From positions 1 to 60,415 of the forward strand of contig NZ_VCNJ01000073.1 in NCBI RefSeq assembly GCF_005938625.1: a DNA stretch of 60,415 nt. Direction: 5' to 3'. The notes beneath the pieces were generated by a model that had not been told where the DNA came from, ran no database searches, and was given only the letters and a program-made list of their open reading frames with translations. Made by a program: the position numbers and the translations under genes. Of the stretch, positions 24,063-33,134 are shown one piece after another (position 1 is the first letter of the stretch; each line of letters begins with the position of its first letter). Source of the DNA: Pseudomonas fluorescens (GTDB lineage: Bacteria > Pseudomonadota > Gammaproteobacteria > Pseudomonadales > Pseudomonadaceae).

Positions 24063-25310
24063 TTAGCTCAGGCGCAGGCGACTGGCGCCCACCAGCCAGC
24101 TGTAAATCAGATAAAGCACCACGGTCGCCAGCAGCAACAGCCCGCCCAGTGCGGTGGCCATGCCCCAGTTGATGCTGGTGTTGGTGTAGAAGGCGACGAA
24201 GTAGCTGACCATTTGATCGTTCGGGCTGCCGAGCAGCGCCGGGGTGATGTAGTAGCCAATGGCGAGAATGAACACCAACAGGCAACCGGCGCCGACACCG
24301 GCGTAGGTCTGCGGGAAGTACACCCGCCAGAAACTGGCGAACGGATGGCAGCCAAGGGAAATCGCCGCGCGCATGTAGGTCGGCGAGATGCCTTTCATCA
24401 CGCTGTAGATCGGCAGGATCATGAACGGCAGCAGGATGTGCACCATCGAGATGTACACGCCGGTGCGGTTGAACACCAGTTCCAGCGGTTTATCGATAAT
24501 GCCCATAGCCATCAGACCACTATTGATCAGGCCGCCCGATTGCAGGAGCACGATCCACGCGGCGACGCGCACCAGAATCGAGGTCCAGAACGGCAGCAGC
24601 ACCAGGATCATCAGCAGATTGCTTTGCCGCGATGGCAGATTCGCCAGCAGGTAAGCCAATGGATAGGCGAGCAGCAGACAGATCACCGTGATGATCAGGC
24701 CCATCCAGAAGGTGCGGGCGAAGATGTCGAGGTAGATCGCCTGATCCGGGGTGGCCGGGGCGATTTCGCCTAGGTCGTCGATGCGGTGGTCGACCGCTGC
24801 CAGCAAGTAATACGGAGTTATGCTGCTGGTGTTGCGTTTGACCGCTTGCCAATAGGCCGGGTCGCCCCAACGTTCGTCGAGACCTTCCAGCGCTTCTTTA
24901 TAAGAGGCTGGTTCGCTGGCGAAGGGTAGCGCCCGGGCGGTTTTGGTCAACAGGCTGCGATAGCCGGCCAACTCCATGTTCAAGCGCTTGGACAGATCGC
25001 CCAGCGTCTGGTTTTTGCGCGCTTCGGCGAGGTCTTCGCCGGCGGCTTTGTAGACCGGTTCAGCGGGCAGGCCGCGGCCGTCCCAACTGGCGATGGCCGC
25101 CACGGTGCGCGGCATGCCGCCGACCACTTCGGGGTTGCCGACGCTTTTGTAGAGGAGCGCCACGATCGGCACCAGAAACACCAGCAACAGAAACAGCACC
25201 AACGGCGCGATCAGCGCTTGCGCCTTCCAGCGGTTGACCCGCTCGGCGCGCTTGAGCTTCTGCTTCAAGGTGGGGCTGTTGCCCTCGTTCAGGGGAACGG
25301 CGATGGCCAT
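24063..25310 (-). CDS. agtC: ABC transporter permease with large extracytoplasmic insert (PotB/AgtC-like)
   Basis: Permease of 415 aa, well above the ~280 of E. coli PotB. Hydrophobic segment 1 is at about residues 32-54. A ~140-residue polar, Lys/Glu/Ala-rich stretch follows before segment 2 (ARTFWMGLIITVICLLLAYPL). The EAA loop is AAISLGCHPFASFWRVYFPQT. The ATG at 25310 has GCGGAG upstream; the extension to 25355 is not needed. The insert should face the periplasm. About 195 bp with repeats separate it from the binding-protein gene. Confidence 0.8.
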   Translation of the reverse strand: MAIAVPLNEGNSPTLKQKLKRAERVNRWKAQALIAPLVLFLLLVFLVPIVALLYKSVGNPEVVGGMPRTVAAIASWDGRGLPAEPVYKAAGEDLAEARKNQTLGDLSKRLNMELAGYRSLLTKTARALPFASEPASYKEALEGLDERWGDPAYWQAVKRNTSSITPYYLLAAVDHRIDDLGEIAPATPDQAIYLDIFARTFWMGLIITVICLLLAYPLAYLLANLPSRQSNLLMILVLLPFWTSILVRVAAWIVLLQSGGLINSGLMAMGIIDKPLELVFNRTGVYISMVHILLPFMILPIYSVMKGISPTYMRAAISLGCHPFASFWRVYFPQTYAGVGAGCLLVFILAIGYYITPALLGSPNDQMVSYFVAFYTNTSINWGMATALGGLLLLATVVLYLIYSWLVGASRLRLS

Positions 25311-25372
25311 GACGTACTCCGCAAATCTTTGATCGTTACAGAGGTGGTGAACCACCTCGAACTTTAGCTACT

Positions 25373-25475
25373 GATCGTTCCCACGCTCTGCGTGGTAACG
25401 CATCCTGTGACGCTCTGCGTCACAGGGACGCGGAGCGTCCCGGGCGGCATTCCCACGCAGAGCGTGGGAACGATC
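25373..25475. repeat. Palindromic intergenic repeat (GATCGTTCCCACGC family)
   Basis: The ends GATCGTTCCCACGCTCTGCG (25373-) and its exact complement (ending 25475) enclose further palindromes around GACGCTCTGCGTCA and GGGACGCGGAGCGTCCC. This is a common P. fluorescens dispersed repeat. An 8-bp hairpin GAGGTGGT/ACCACCTC lies nearby at 25341-25358. Confidence 0.85.
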
Positions 25476-25505
25476 ATCCGGAAAGCCGTCGCCCGTATGC
25501 TCGGG

Positions 25506-26549
25506 TTATTTCGCAGCCCAAGAGTTGAAGCGCTGTTCCAGTTGCTCGCCGTTGTCAGCCCAGAAGCTGACGTCGATCTGCACCTGGTTGGCGATGTTTT
25601 CCGGGGTGGTCGGCATGTCTTTCAGGACGTCCTTGGCCAGCAGCGGTACGGCTTGGGTGTTGGCCGGGCCGTAGGCGATGTTTTCCGAATAGGTCTTCTG
25701 CTGCTGCGGCTGTACCGAGTAGGCGATGAATTTCTTCGCCGCTTCCGCACGTTTGGCGTCCAGACCTTTCGGGATGGCCCACGCATCGAAGTCGTAGATG
25801 CCGCCGTTCCACACCACTTTCAGATTGGATTCTTTCTGCACCGCCGCGATGCGACCGTTGTAGGCCGAGCTCATCACCACGTCACCGGAAGCGAGGTATT
25901 GCGGCGGTTGCGCGCCGGCTTCCCACCACTGGATATTCGGTTTCAGCTCATCAAGCTTCTTGAATGCGCGATCCTGGCCGCCCTTGCTCGCCAGTTCCTT
26001 GTAGACGTCTTTCGGCGCCACACCGTCGGCCATCAAGGCGAATTCGAGGGTGTACTTGGCGCCTTTGCGCAGGCCACGTTTGCCCGGGAATTTCTTGGTG
26101 TCCCAGAAATCCGCCCAACTGGTCGGTGCGGTTTTCAGCTTGTCGGCGTTGTAAGCCAGTACAGTCGACCAAACGAAGAAACCCACGCCGCACGGCTGAA
26201 TCGCGCCTTTGACGTAGTCTTCGGTCTTGCCGAACAGTGCCGGGTCGAGTTGCTCGAACATGTCTTCGTCGCAACCACGGGACAGCTCTGGCGATTCAAC
26301 TTCGACCAAGTCCCACGACACGCTTTTGGTGTCGACCATGGCTTTGACCTTGGCCATTTCGCCGTTGTATTCGCCGGCGACGATCTTGCCGTTGCCCGCC
26401 GCTTCCCACGGTGCATAGAAGGCTTTGACTTGCGCCGCCTTGTTCGCCCCGCCAAACGACACCACGGTCAAATCCGGGCCAGCGGCCATTGCGCTGGCCG
26501 CACCCATCAGGCCCAGGGTCAGGGCGGTGAACTTCAGGGATCTCAACAT
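25506..26549 (-). CDS. agtB: ABC transporter periplasmic substrate-binding protein (AgtB-like)
   Basis: PotD/SBP_bac-type binding protein of 347 aa. The signal peptide has a hydrophobic core LTALGLMG-like at residues 6-20 and a likely cleavage after AMA (about residue 22). The mature start PDLTVVSFGGANKAAQ and LVEVESPELSRGCDEDMFEQLD are typical of this subfamily. The substrate is inferred by gene order with PAO1 agt (4-aminobutyrate/5-aminovalerate), not from binding residues; polyamine uptake is the main alternative. Confidence 0.8.
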   Translation of the reverse strand: MLRSLKFTALTLGLMGAASAMAAGPDLTVVSFGGANKAAQVKAFYAPWEAAGNGKIVAGEYNGEMAKVKAMVDTKSVSWDLVEVESPELSRGCDEDMFEQLDPALFGKTEDYVKGAIQPCGVGFFVWSTVLAYNADKLKTAPTSWADFWDTKKFPGKRGLRKGAKYTLEFALMADGVAPKDVYKELASKGGQDRAFKKLDELKPNIQWWEAGAQPPQYLASGDVVMSSAYNGRIAAVQKESNLKVVWNGGIYDFDAWAIPKGLDAKRAEAAKKFIAYSVQPQQQKTYSENIAYGPANTQAVPLLAKDVLKDMPTTPENIANQVQIDVSFWADNGEQLEQRFNSWAAK

Positions 26550-26597
26550 TTATTGTTCTCTCCACGTGCAGGGTTGGTGTTGGTGTTGCCGGGGCGA

Positions 26598-27722
26598 TCA
26601 GTTCGCCTCTAGAAGAGGATCGAGTGCGCGTACGTGCTCGACCTGCCAGCCAAGCGGAACCACGTCGCCGACAGCGAGCGCAGGATCGAGCTCGGCAATC
26701 GGTTGTTTCACGAAGAAGTCGGTCTTGCCGCAGACTTCCAGGCGCACCCGGACGTGGTCGCCCAGATAGATGAATTCCGCCACCCTCCCTGAGAAGCGGT
26801 TGACGCATTGATCGCTCGAGCCGTTGAGGCTGACGCGCTCCGGACGGATCGACAGGGTCACCGGTTCGCCGGTCTTGCCGACATTGACCGCCAGTGCCTC
26901 GACCTTTTCGCCACGGCCCAACTCGACCACGCAGCGCTCGCCGCTCTGGCTGAGCAGTCGGCCGTTGAGGCGGTTGTTCTCGCCGATGAAGTTGGCGACG
27001 AAGGTGTTTTTCGGTTCTTCGTAGAGGCTGCGCGGCGGAGCAATCTGCTGGATTTCGCCCTGATGAAATACCGCGACGCGGTCAGACATGGTCAGCGCTT
27101 CACCTTGATCGTGGGTCACGTAAACCACGGTCACGCCGAGGCGCTGATGCAGGTGTTTGATTTCCATCTGCATGTGTTCACGCAGTTGTTTGTCGAGGGC
27201 GCCGAGGGGTTCGTCCATCAGCACCAGTTGTGGCTCGAACACCAGCGCGCGGGCCAGCGCCACACGTTGTTGCTGACCACCGGACAACTGCGCCGGGTAA
27301 CGCGAGGCGAACGCATCGAGCTGAACCATGCTGAGGACTTTCTTCACACGATCGTTGACGTCGCTTTTGTTCAGGCCACGGACGGTCAGCGGGAAGGCGA
27401 GGTTTTCTGCCACTGTCATGTGCGGGAACAGTGCGTAGTTCTGGAACACCATGCCGATGTCGCGTTTGTGCGGCGGCACATTGTTGATCGAGCGCCCGGC
27501 GAGGAGGATTTCGCCGGCAGTCGGCGTTTCGAAACCGGCGAGCATCATCAGGCTGGTGGTTTTCCCGGAACCGGACGGCCCGAGCAGGGTAAGAAATTCG
27601 CCTTTGCGAATGTCGAGGTTGAGGTCTTTGACGATCAGGTTCTCGCCGTCGTAGCTCTTCTGCACTCCACGAAAGCTGACCAGCACATCACTGGCCCCTG
27701 CGTTTGTATCGACCTGGCTCAT
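26598..27722 (-). CDS. agtA: ABC transporter ATP-binding protein (PotA/AgtA-like)
   Basis: Cytoplasmic ATPase of 374 aa. Walker A is GPSGSGKTT (residues 48-56), the Q-loop FQNYALFPHMTV, the signature LSGGQQQR, and Walker B LVLMDEPLGALD. A C-terminal TOBE-type domain (about 280-374) is present. The ATG at 27722 is preferred to a GTG two codons upstream. First gene of the importer. In PAO1, as I recall, an extra binding-protein gene (PA0602) lies between agtR and agtA; it is absent here. Confidence 0.85.
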   Translation of the reverse strand: MSQVDTNAGASDVLVSFRGVQKSYDGENLIVKDLNLDIRKGEFLTLLGPSGSGKTTSLMMLAGFETPTAGEILLAGRSINNVPPHKRDIGMVFQNYALFPHMTVAENLAFPLTVRGLNKSDVNDRVKKVLSMVQLDAFASRYPAQLSGGQQQRVALARALVFEPQLVLMDEPLGALDKQLREHMQMEIKHLHQRLGVTVVYVTHDQGEALTMSDRVAVFHQGEIQQIAPPRSLYEEPKNTFVANFIGENNRLNGRLLSQSGERCVVELGRGEKVEALAVNVGKTGEPVTLSIRPERVSLNGSSDQCVNRFSGRVAEFIYLGDHVRVRLEVCGKTDFFVKQPIAELDPALAVGDVVPLGWQVEHVRALDPLLEAN

Positions 27723-27965
27723 ACCCACACCTTTGTTGTTGATGACTGCTTGTGGGTTAAGCCTAGTGGCTGCTGACAGCCACGCAAATCGGGGCGCAGG
27801 AGAGAATCGCCTCAGCCGGATGGAAGGTTGGGGGTAGGGATTGCCCTACAAGGATGGCGCTAATGGATAAGGCAGTGACAAGCGACAAGCTGCGAGCCAC
27901 AAGAACAAGCAAAAGCGCCTGTCGCTAATGGATATGCCGACATTCTCAGGCTACACAGAGAATCC

Positions 27966-28054
27966 TGTGGGAGCTGGCTTGCCAGCGATAGCGGTGGTTC
28001 AGCCTGCATGGATGTGAATGACATTCCGTCATCGCTGGCAAGCCAGCTCCCACA
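27966..28054. repeat. Inverted REP pair (BIME), GCTGGC class
   Basis: Two 24-nt perfect inverted copies (27966-27989 and 28031-28054) carry a CTGGCTTGCCAG core, different from the CGAGC class elsewhere. The rest of the 27723-28070 gap holds no gene; 27870-27920 has a loose AAGCGACAAGCTGCGAGC repeat. Confidence 0.88.
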
Positions 28055-28070
28055 AGGTTTTGTGATGTAT

Positions 28071-28700
28071 CTAAAGGAGTTTGTGTTCCATCGCGTATTT
28101 GACCAGTTCGGCCAGCGAGGTGATGTTGAGCTTCTGCATCAACCGCGCCTTGTGGGTGCTGATGGTTTTGCTGCTCAAGGCCAGTTGCAGGGCGATGTCG
28201 TTGACGTTGGCGCCTTGGGCCAGGCGTTCGAACACCGAGAATTCGCGTTCCGACAGCAACGAATGCAACGGCCGCGCATCGGTCAGGCCGACTTCAAACA
28301 CCATGCGATCCGCCAGATCCGGATCAATGTATCGCCCGCCGGCCGCGACTTTACGAATGGCGGTGAGCAACAGCGCCGGATCGCTGTCCTTGGTCGCATA
28401 TCCGGCGGCGCCAACCTTCAGCGCCCGCGCGGCCATCTGCGCTTCGTCGTGCATCGACAGCACCAGAATTGCCGGTGGATTGTTCAACGCACGGATGCGC
28501 GGGATTGCTTCGAGGCCATTGACGCCGGGCATGGAGATGTCGAGCAAGACCACTTCGCATGGCACGCTACGCAAGGTTTCGAGCAGTTGCTCGCCATTGC
28601 TCGCCTCGCCCACCACTTGCAGATCCTTGGCCAGGCCGATCAATTGCTTGATGCCTTCGCGGACGATGGTGTGGTCTTCGGCTACCAGTACACGGATCAA
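28071..28700 (-). CDS. agtR: LuxR/NarL-family response regulator (AgtR-like)
   Basis: Two-component regulator of 209 aa. The receiver domain has the acidic pocket E8/D9, phosphoacceptor D54 (VVLLDISMPG) and conserved K in YATKDSD. The C-terminal LuxR helix-turn-helix is LSEREFSVFERLAQGANVND followed by SKTISTHKARLMQKL. It lies 85 bp downstream of the sensor kinase with a REP between. From memory, AgtR activates agtABCD in PAO1, and the same order here supports that role. Confidence 0.85.
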   Translation of the reverse strand: MIRVLVAEDHTIVREGIKQLIGLAKDLQVVGEASNGEQLLETLRSVPCEVVLLDISMPGVNGLEAIPRIRALNNPPAILVLSMHDEAQMAARALKVGAAGYATKDSDPALLLTAIRKVAAGGRYIDPDLADRMVFEVGLTDARPLHSLLSEREFSVFERLAQGANVNDIALQLALSSKTISTHKARLMQKLNITSLAELVKYAMEHKLL

Positions 28701-28735
28701 ATCTTTTCTCCAGATTTCAGGTACACACCATTCCC

Positions 28736-28763
28736 TGTAGGAGTGAGCCTGCTCGCGATAGCG
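28736..28763. repeat. Single REP-like element
   Basis: TGTAGGAGTGAGCCTGCTCG plus GATAGCG, a degenerate REP, lies between agtR and the kinase stop codon. Confidence 0.65.
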
Positions 28764-28785
28764 TCAGCCCAAACACTACAGACTT

Positions 28786-31182
28786 TCAGACCTCACTCAC
28801 CGGCACCCAAACATTCAGACTGGTGCCCTCCCCCGGCTCACTCTCCAGCGTCAACCGCCCGCCCATGATCAGCACCCGCTCGCGCATGCCAACCAGTCCA
28901 AACGAAGTCGGCCGACCGGCAGCGGCGACAAATCCTACGCCATCATCACTGACCGTCAGACACAATTCATCGCCTTCCAGCGCCAGTGTCAATTCCACAG
29001 TATGCGCCTGAGCATGGCGCATCACATTGGTCAGCGCCTCCTGCAAAATCCGGAACAAGCCAATCGCCTTGGCATCGCTCAGCGCCGGCAGATTGTCCGG
29101 CACCTGCACCAGACATGGAATCTGCGTACGCGCTTCAAATCGCCGCGCCTGCCACTCGATCGCCGAAGCGATCCCGGCGTCGAGAATCGGCGGTCGCAAC
29201 GCTGTCGCCACATCACGCACCAATTGGAACAACTGGGCGATCAAGCGTTTCATGCTGTTGAGGCGTTCGTTAAGACCGGGGTCGAGTTGCGCGTAGGCCA
29301 GCTCGCACATCGATGTTTCCAGTTTCAGCACCGTCAACATCTGCCCCAGCTCATCGTGCACCTCGCGGGCGATCCGCGCCTTCTCTTCCTCACGCACGCT
29401 TTCAAGGTGCGCCGACAGTTCGCGCAGTTGCTCGCGCGATGCCGCCAGCTCCAGCTCGATACGCTTGCTCTCGGTGATGTCCCAAACGATGCCGTCCCAC
29501 ACGTAGGCGCCATCCTCCAACTGCCGGGTGATCGCCTTGATCTCGGCCCAGCGCTGGTCGCCCTGACGCGTGAGGATTCGGCCCTGCCACGACCAGTCGC
29601 TGTCAGTGTCCAGCGCCTGATCTTGAGTGCGGTGATAACTGGCCTTGTCGTCCGGATGCACCAGGCTGCGCAAACCCATGTCGCGATGGGCGATAGCAGC
29701 CGGCGCATAGCCGACCAGACTTTCGCTGCCTTCACTGATGTAGGCAAAGTCGATCTGCCCGCTCACCGGCGCCCGCTCCAAGCGGAACACCAAACCCGGC
29801 ACGTTGGCGGCGATGCCCTGCAGACGCGCCTCGCTTTCCTGCAACGCCGCCAAGGCGCGACGGCGCTCGGTAACGTCGTTGAGGTAAACCACCAGGTATT
29901 CGCTGTCGCGAAAGCGCAGGAAACTCAGCGACACGTCTGCAGGCAAAATACTGCCATCAGCGCGCACGCAACTGGTTTCAAAACTCAGCGGCCCTTCTTC
30001 GCTGGCCCGCGCACGCTTCCACAGGTTGAGCCAGCGGTCCATGTGCAGACCCGGTTCGAAGTCAATCAATGGCCTTTCGATCACCCCCCCCGAGGGATAC
30101 CCGAGCATGTTTTCCGCCGCGCGATTGGCGTAGCGCACATGGCTGTCCCAGTTGACCCAGAGAATGCCGACCGTGCTTTGGTCGATGGAAAACTGCGTCA
30201 ACCGCAAGGCTTCTTCGCTGGCCGCGCGCATGGCGATGTCTTCCCGGGCGGCCAGCAGTCGCTGCTCAAGGCTGTGCTGTTGGCGGCGCTGCCAGAATAC
30301 GATCGCGACACAACTGAGCAGCATCACCGCAAACAACAGGCTGAGGTTCTGCCAAAAGCCCGGCGACTCCGACAATCGCGGGTATTTCGGTTGCAGCCAT
30401 TGGTTGTGCAATTGCTCCAGATCCTTGGCCGGGATCGCACGCAAGGCACTTTGTACGATGCCGGCCAACTCTGGCCAATCGCGGCGTGAGCCGACTCGCA
30501 GCAGTTGCGGCAGGCCGATATCACCGACCACCACCAGTTCGGCGAACTCCGGTTCTACCGACAAGCGTCCGAGTTGTGCCTCGTCGATCACGGCGTAGGC
30601 AGCCTGCTGACTCAACAGCAACTGCAAGGCCTGACGTTCCAGCGGCACGCCTTGCAAGTTCAGATGTGGATAGTTGCCGCGCAGATAGTCAGCGGTGCTG
30701 CTAGGCATACGCACGGCGACGCGGACCTGGCCATCGAGCTTTTCCAGATCGACCACGCCACTGGCTTTCTGATCACTGACCACCAGTTGCGGCACGCGCA
30801 TATAGGGATCGGAAAATTGCCACAGACGCAGGGCGCTCGGGGTTTGGCTCAGACCCGGGGCGATATCGATCTCGCCCTCGCGAACGGCGGTTTCCAGTTG
30901 CGCGAGATCCTGAAAATTGCGCCAGCTCAATTCGACATTGAGCGCCTTGGCCAGCAACTTCATCAACTCGACGTTGGCCCCGGACAGGCGTTGCAGACGC
31001 CGGTCGTATTGCGCATAGGGCGCTTGCAACACCAGACCGACGCGCAATTCATTGTGCTGTGCCAGCCATTGCTGCTGGCTCGCCGACAACTGTGCGAGAT
31101 GTGCCGGCGGTGCAGGCGCCGCCCAGCCCATCAAGGGAAAACACAAACAGCCGATAACCCACAGGCAGCAAAATCGCTTCAT
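28786..31182 (-). CDS. agtS: Sensor histidine kinase with binding-protein and PAS domains (AgtS-like)
   Basis: Membrane kinase of 798 aa. Order: signal peptide (1-22); a periplasmic SBP_bac_3-type domain to about 270; a transmembrane segment around 277-298 (LSLLFAVMLLSCVAIVFW); two PAS/PAC domains (about 330-450 and 455-580); HisKA_3 with phospho-His609 (REVHDELGQM); and a HATPase with SDDGVGF and GLVGMRERV. NarL-type partner AgtR follows. The start at the ATG 31182 excludes TTG/GTG alternatives up to 31203. The binding-protein domain suggests it senses an amino-acid-like ligand directly. Confidence 0.85.
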   Translation of the reverse strand: MKRFCCLWVIGCLCFPLMGWAAPAPPAHLAQLSASQQQWLAQHNELRVGLVLQAPYAQYDRRLQRLSGANVELMKLLAKALNVELSWRNFQDLAQLETAVREGEIDIAPGLSQTPSALRLWQFSDPYMRVPQLVVSDQKASGVVDLEKLDGQVRVAVRMPSSTADYLRGNYPHLNLQGVPLERQALQLLLSQQAAYAVIDEAQLGRLSVEPEFAELVVVGDIGLPQLLRVGSRRDWPELAGIVQSALRAIPAKDLEQLHNQWLQPKYPRLSESPGFWQNLSLLFAVMLLSCVAIVFWQRRQQHSLEQRLLAAREDIAMRAASEEALRLTQFSIDQSTVGILWVNWDSHVRYANRAAENMLGYPSGGVIERPLIDFEPGLHMDRWLNLWKRARASEEGPLSFETSCVRADGSILPADVSLSFLRFRDSEYLVVYLNDVTERRRALAALQESEARLQGIAANVPGLVFRLERAPVSGQIDFAYISEGSESLVGYAPAAIAHRDMGLRSLVHPDDKASYHRTQDQALDTDSDWSWQGRILTRQGDQRWAEIKAITRQLEDGAYVWDGIVWDITESKRIELELAASREQLRELSAHLESVREEEKARIAREVHDELGQMLTVLKLETSMCELAYAQLDPGLNERLNSMKRLIAQLFQLVRDVATALRPPILDAGIASAIEWQARRFEARTQIPCLVQVPDNLPALSDAKAIGLFRILQEALTNVMRHAQAHTVELTLALEGDELCLTVSDDGVGFVAAAGRPTSFGLVGMRERVLIMGGRLTLESEPGEGTSLNVWVPVSEV

Positions 31183-31255
31183 TGAAGTCTCATACACTGA
31201 CAAATTCTGACCAACCCATTAGGCTGCCGGGATACTTTCTGGCCTGGAATAACCG

Positions 31256-32239
31256 ATGCCCTCTGTTTACCGCCTGGCAATGCCAGCATTGTGCCTGTCG
31301 CTGATCCTGCCTTGTGCGTTTTCCGTCAACGCCGCCGACCCCGCCCCTGCCGCGGAAAAACCGGCAGAAGAAAAACCGGCCGAACGCCAGCCACTGCTTG
31401 AGCGTAGTCAGGAAGAAGCCGCTGCACTGGAACGTAAAGTCCCGGCACAAGAACAGCAACAGTTGCAGGCCGGCAGCGACACCTTCCTCGCCCTGTGGAA
31501 ACCGGCCAACACCGCCGAACCGAAAGGCGCAGTGATCATCATTCCTGGCGCTGGCGAAACCGCTGACTGGCCGCAAGCAATCGGCCCGCTGCGGCGCAAA
31601 CTGCCGGATGCAAAGTGGAGCAGCCTGAGTATCACCCTGCCCGACCTGCAAAGCGACGCCATTGCACCGCGCGTGGTCGAGGCACCTGCTGTGCCGAAAG
31701 CCCCGGAGTCCGGCAGCAAGGACTCCACCACCGCGCAACCGATCGAGCAAGCCGCTGGCGGTGAAGCCGAAGTGGCGGATCAAGTGGTCGCCGAAACCAC
31801 TGAAGAACAATCCAAGGCCGACGCCGAACGCATCTTCGCGCGTATCGACGCCGCGATTGCCTACGCTGAGCAGCAGAGCGCACGCAGCATTGTCGTGCTT
31901 GGGCACGGCACCGGTGCTTATTGGGCTGCGCGCTACTTGAGCGAGAAACAAACGGCGCAGGTGGAGAAATTCGTCATGGTCGATGCGCAAATGCCGACCA
32001 AGGCCAAGCCGCCACTGGCCGAAGTGACGCCGACACTGAAGCTGCCGACCGCCGATATTTTCTACATGGACAAGACGCTGGATCGCAATGCGGCGCTGGA
32101 GCGTATGCAGGCGAGCAAGCGTTTGAAAACCTCGGCGTTCAGCCAGGTTGCGCTCAAGGCTTTGCCGGACAACAAGGCTGAGCAAGAGCAATTGTTCCGC
32201 CGGGTGCGGGGCTGGTTGAATCCGCAGAACACGGACTGA
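31256..32239 (+). CDS. DUF3530 family predicted exported alpha/beta-hydrolase-like protein
   Basis: Protein of 327 aa with a signal peptide (about 1-26, ending VNA-AD), a Pro/Glu-rich linker, and a hydrolase-like core: GAVIIIPGAGETADWPQAI and SIVVLGHGTGAYWAARYLSE. The expected nucleophile elbow G-x-S-x-G reads GHGTG, so the serine is replaced and catalysis is doubtful. Function unknown. It diverges from agtS by about 70 bp and is followed by a REP pair. Confidence 0.75.
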   Translation: MPSVYRLAMPALCLSLILPCAFSVNAADPAPAAEKPAEEKPAERQPLLERSQEEAAALERKVPAQEQQQLQAGSDTFLALWKPANTAEPKGAVIIIPGAGETADWPQAIGPLRRKLPDAKWSSLSITLPDLQSDAIAPRVVEAPAVPKAPESGSKDSTTAQPIEQAAGGEAEVADQVVAETTEEQSKADAERIFARIDAAIAYAEQQSARSIVVLGHGTGAYWAARYLSEKQTAQVEKFVMVDAQMPTKAKPPLAEVTPTLKLPTADIFYMDKTLDRNAALERMQASKRLKTSAFSQVALKALPDNKAEQEQLFRRVRGWLNPQNTD

Positions 32240-32263
32240 CCGAATAAGACCGAGGCGCCTTCA

Positions 32264-32333
32264 TTCGCGAGCAAGCTCGCTCCCACAATGGATTGTGTAC
32301 GCAGATCCAATGTTGGAGCGAGCTTGCTCGCAA
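32264..32333. repeat. Inverted REP pair (BIME), second arm degenerate
   Basis: A perfect 24-nt REP (32264-32287) faces a slightly diverged copy (32311-32333, TGTTGGAGCG... in place of TGTGGG). It lies between the convergent DUF3530 and dnaJ-like genes. Confidence 0.85.
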
Positions 32334-32365
32334 AGGGGCCATCACTGGCAACACAGCTCTAACGG

Positions 32366-33133
32366 TTAGCGAAAATCCCGCCGCTCACGAATCAATGTGT
32401 AGGCATTGTGCAGCTCCCGGGTTTTATCGGTCGCTTCACGCACCTGTGCTGGCGTCGCCCCCGTCCCGGCAATCTTGTCCGGATGATGACGACTGAGCAG
32501 GCGCCGATAGGCACGTTTGATCTGCGCCGGTTCGCTGGACGCCGACACGCCCAATAAACGCATCGCCTCCTGATAACTCACCGCAGCGCTGACGATCGGT
32601 CGTTTGCCCGGCTCGTAATCACTGGCCAGCGCCTGCACTTGATGCGTCGTCCAGCCCAGCCATTTGCCCCACTGCGCCAGCAATTCACGCTCGCTGACAC
32701 CCGCACGACCATCGGCCCAGACCATCCGCCAGCACGCCCGCAACACACCCTCGGCGGCATGAGGCTGCGCGCTCAAGCGCCGCAGATAGCCACGCAGATT
32801 GTCATTTTCCGACTTGCCGCGGTTGAACGCGGCAATCGCCCGACGCGTCGCCGGCTCACTCATTTCCAGCGCGCGCATCTCGTTGCGCGCCTGCTGGATA
32901 TGGCCATCGGTGACTCGACCGTCACTTTTGGCCAGACGTCCGAGCAACACAAACAACAGTTCGTCGTTACGCAACATTGGCCGACCGCCGAGTTTTTCCC
33001 GCAAGTGTCCCCAGCTCTGCAAGTGCAGGCGCCGATCCAGCGCCTGCCCCAACAATGCCCCAAGCATGGCCCCCGGAATGCTGGCGATCGCAAAACCCGC
33101 TCCGGCTCCAATCAGAGTCCCTGGCCACAACAT
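32366..33133 (-). CDS. djlA: DjlA-like J-domain co-chaperone
   Basis: Protein of 255 aa. A short Gly-rich N-terminal hydrophobic region (GTLIGAGAGFAIASIPGAMLGALLG) may insert in the inner membrane. A TerB-like helical middle follows at about 55-165. The C-terminal J domain carries HPD (RHHPDKIAG). This is the DjlA layout: membrane anchor, TerB, J domain. It ends the likely amgK-murU-djlA operon, starting 1 bp after the murU stop. Confidence 0.85.
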   Translation of the reverse strand: MLWPGTLIGAGAGFAIASIPGAMLGALLGQALDRRLHLQSWGHLREKLGGRPMLRNDELLFVLLGRLAKSDGRVTDGHIQQARNEMRALEMSEPATRRAIAAFNRGKSENDNLRGYLRRLSAQPHAAEGVLRACWRMVWADGRAGVSERELLAQWGKWLGWTTHQVQALASDYEPGKRPIVSAAVSYQEAMRLLGVSASSEPAQIKRAYRRLLSRHHPDKIAGTGATPAQVREATDKTRELHNAYTLIRERRDFR

Positions 33134-33134
33134 G

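Noticed and set aside
23550..24773. 407-codon plus-strand frame opposite the two permeases
   Set aside because: Translation is Gln/His/Arg-rich, typical of antisense to membrane proteins.
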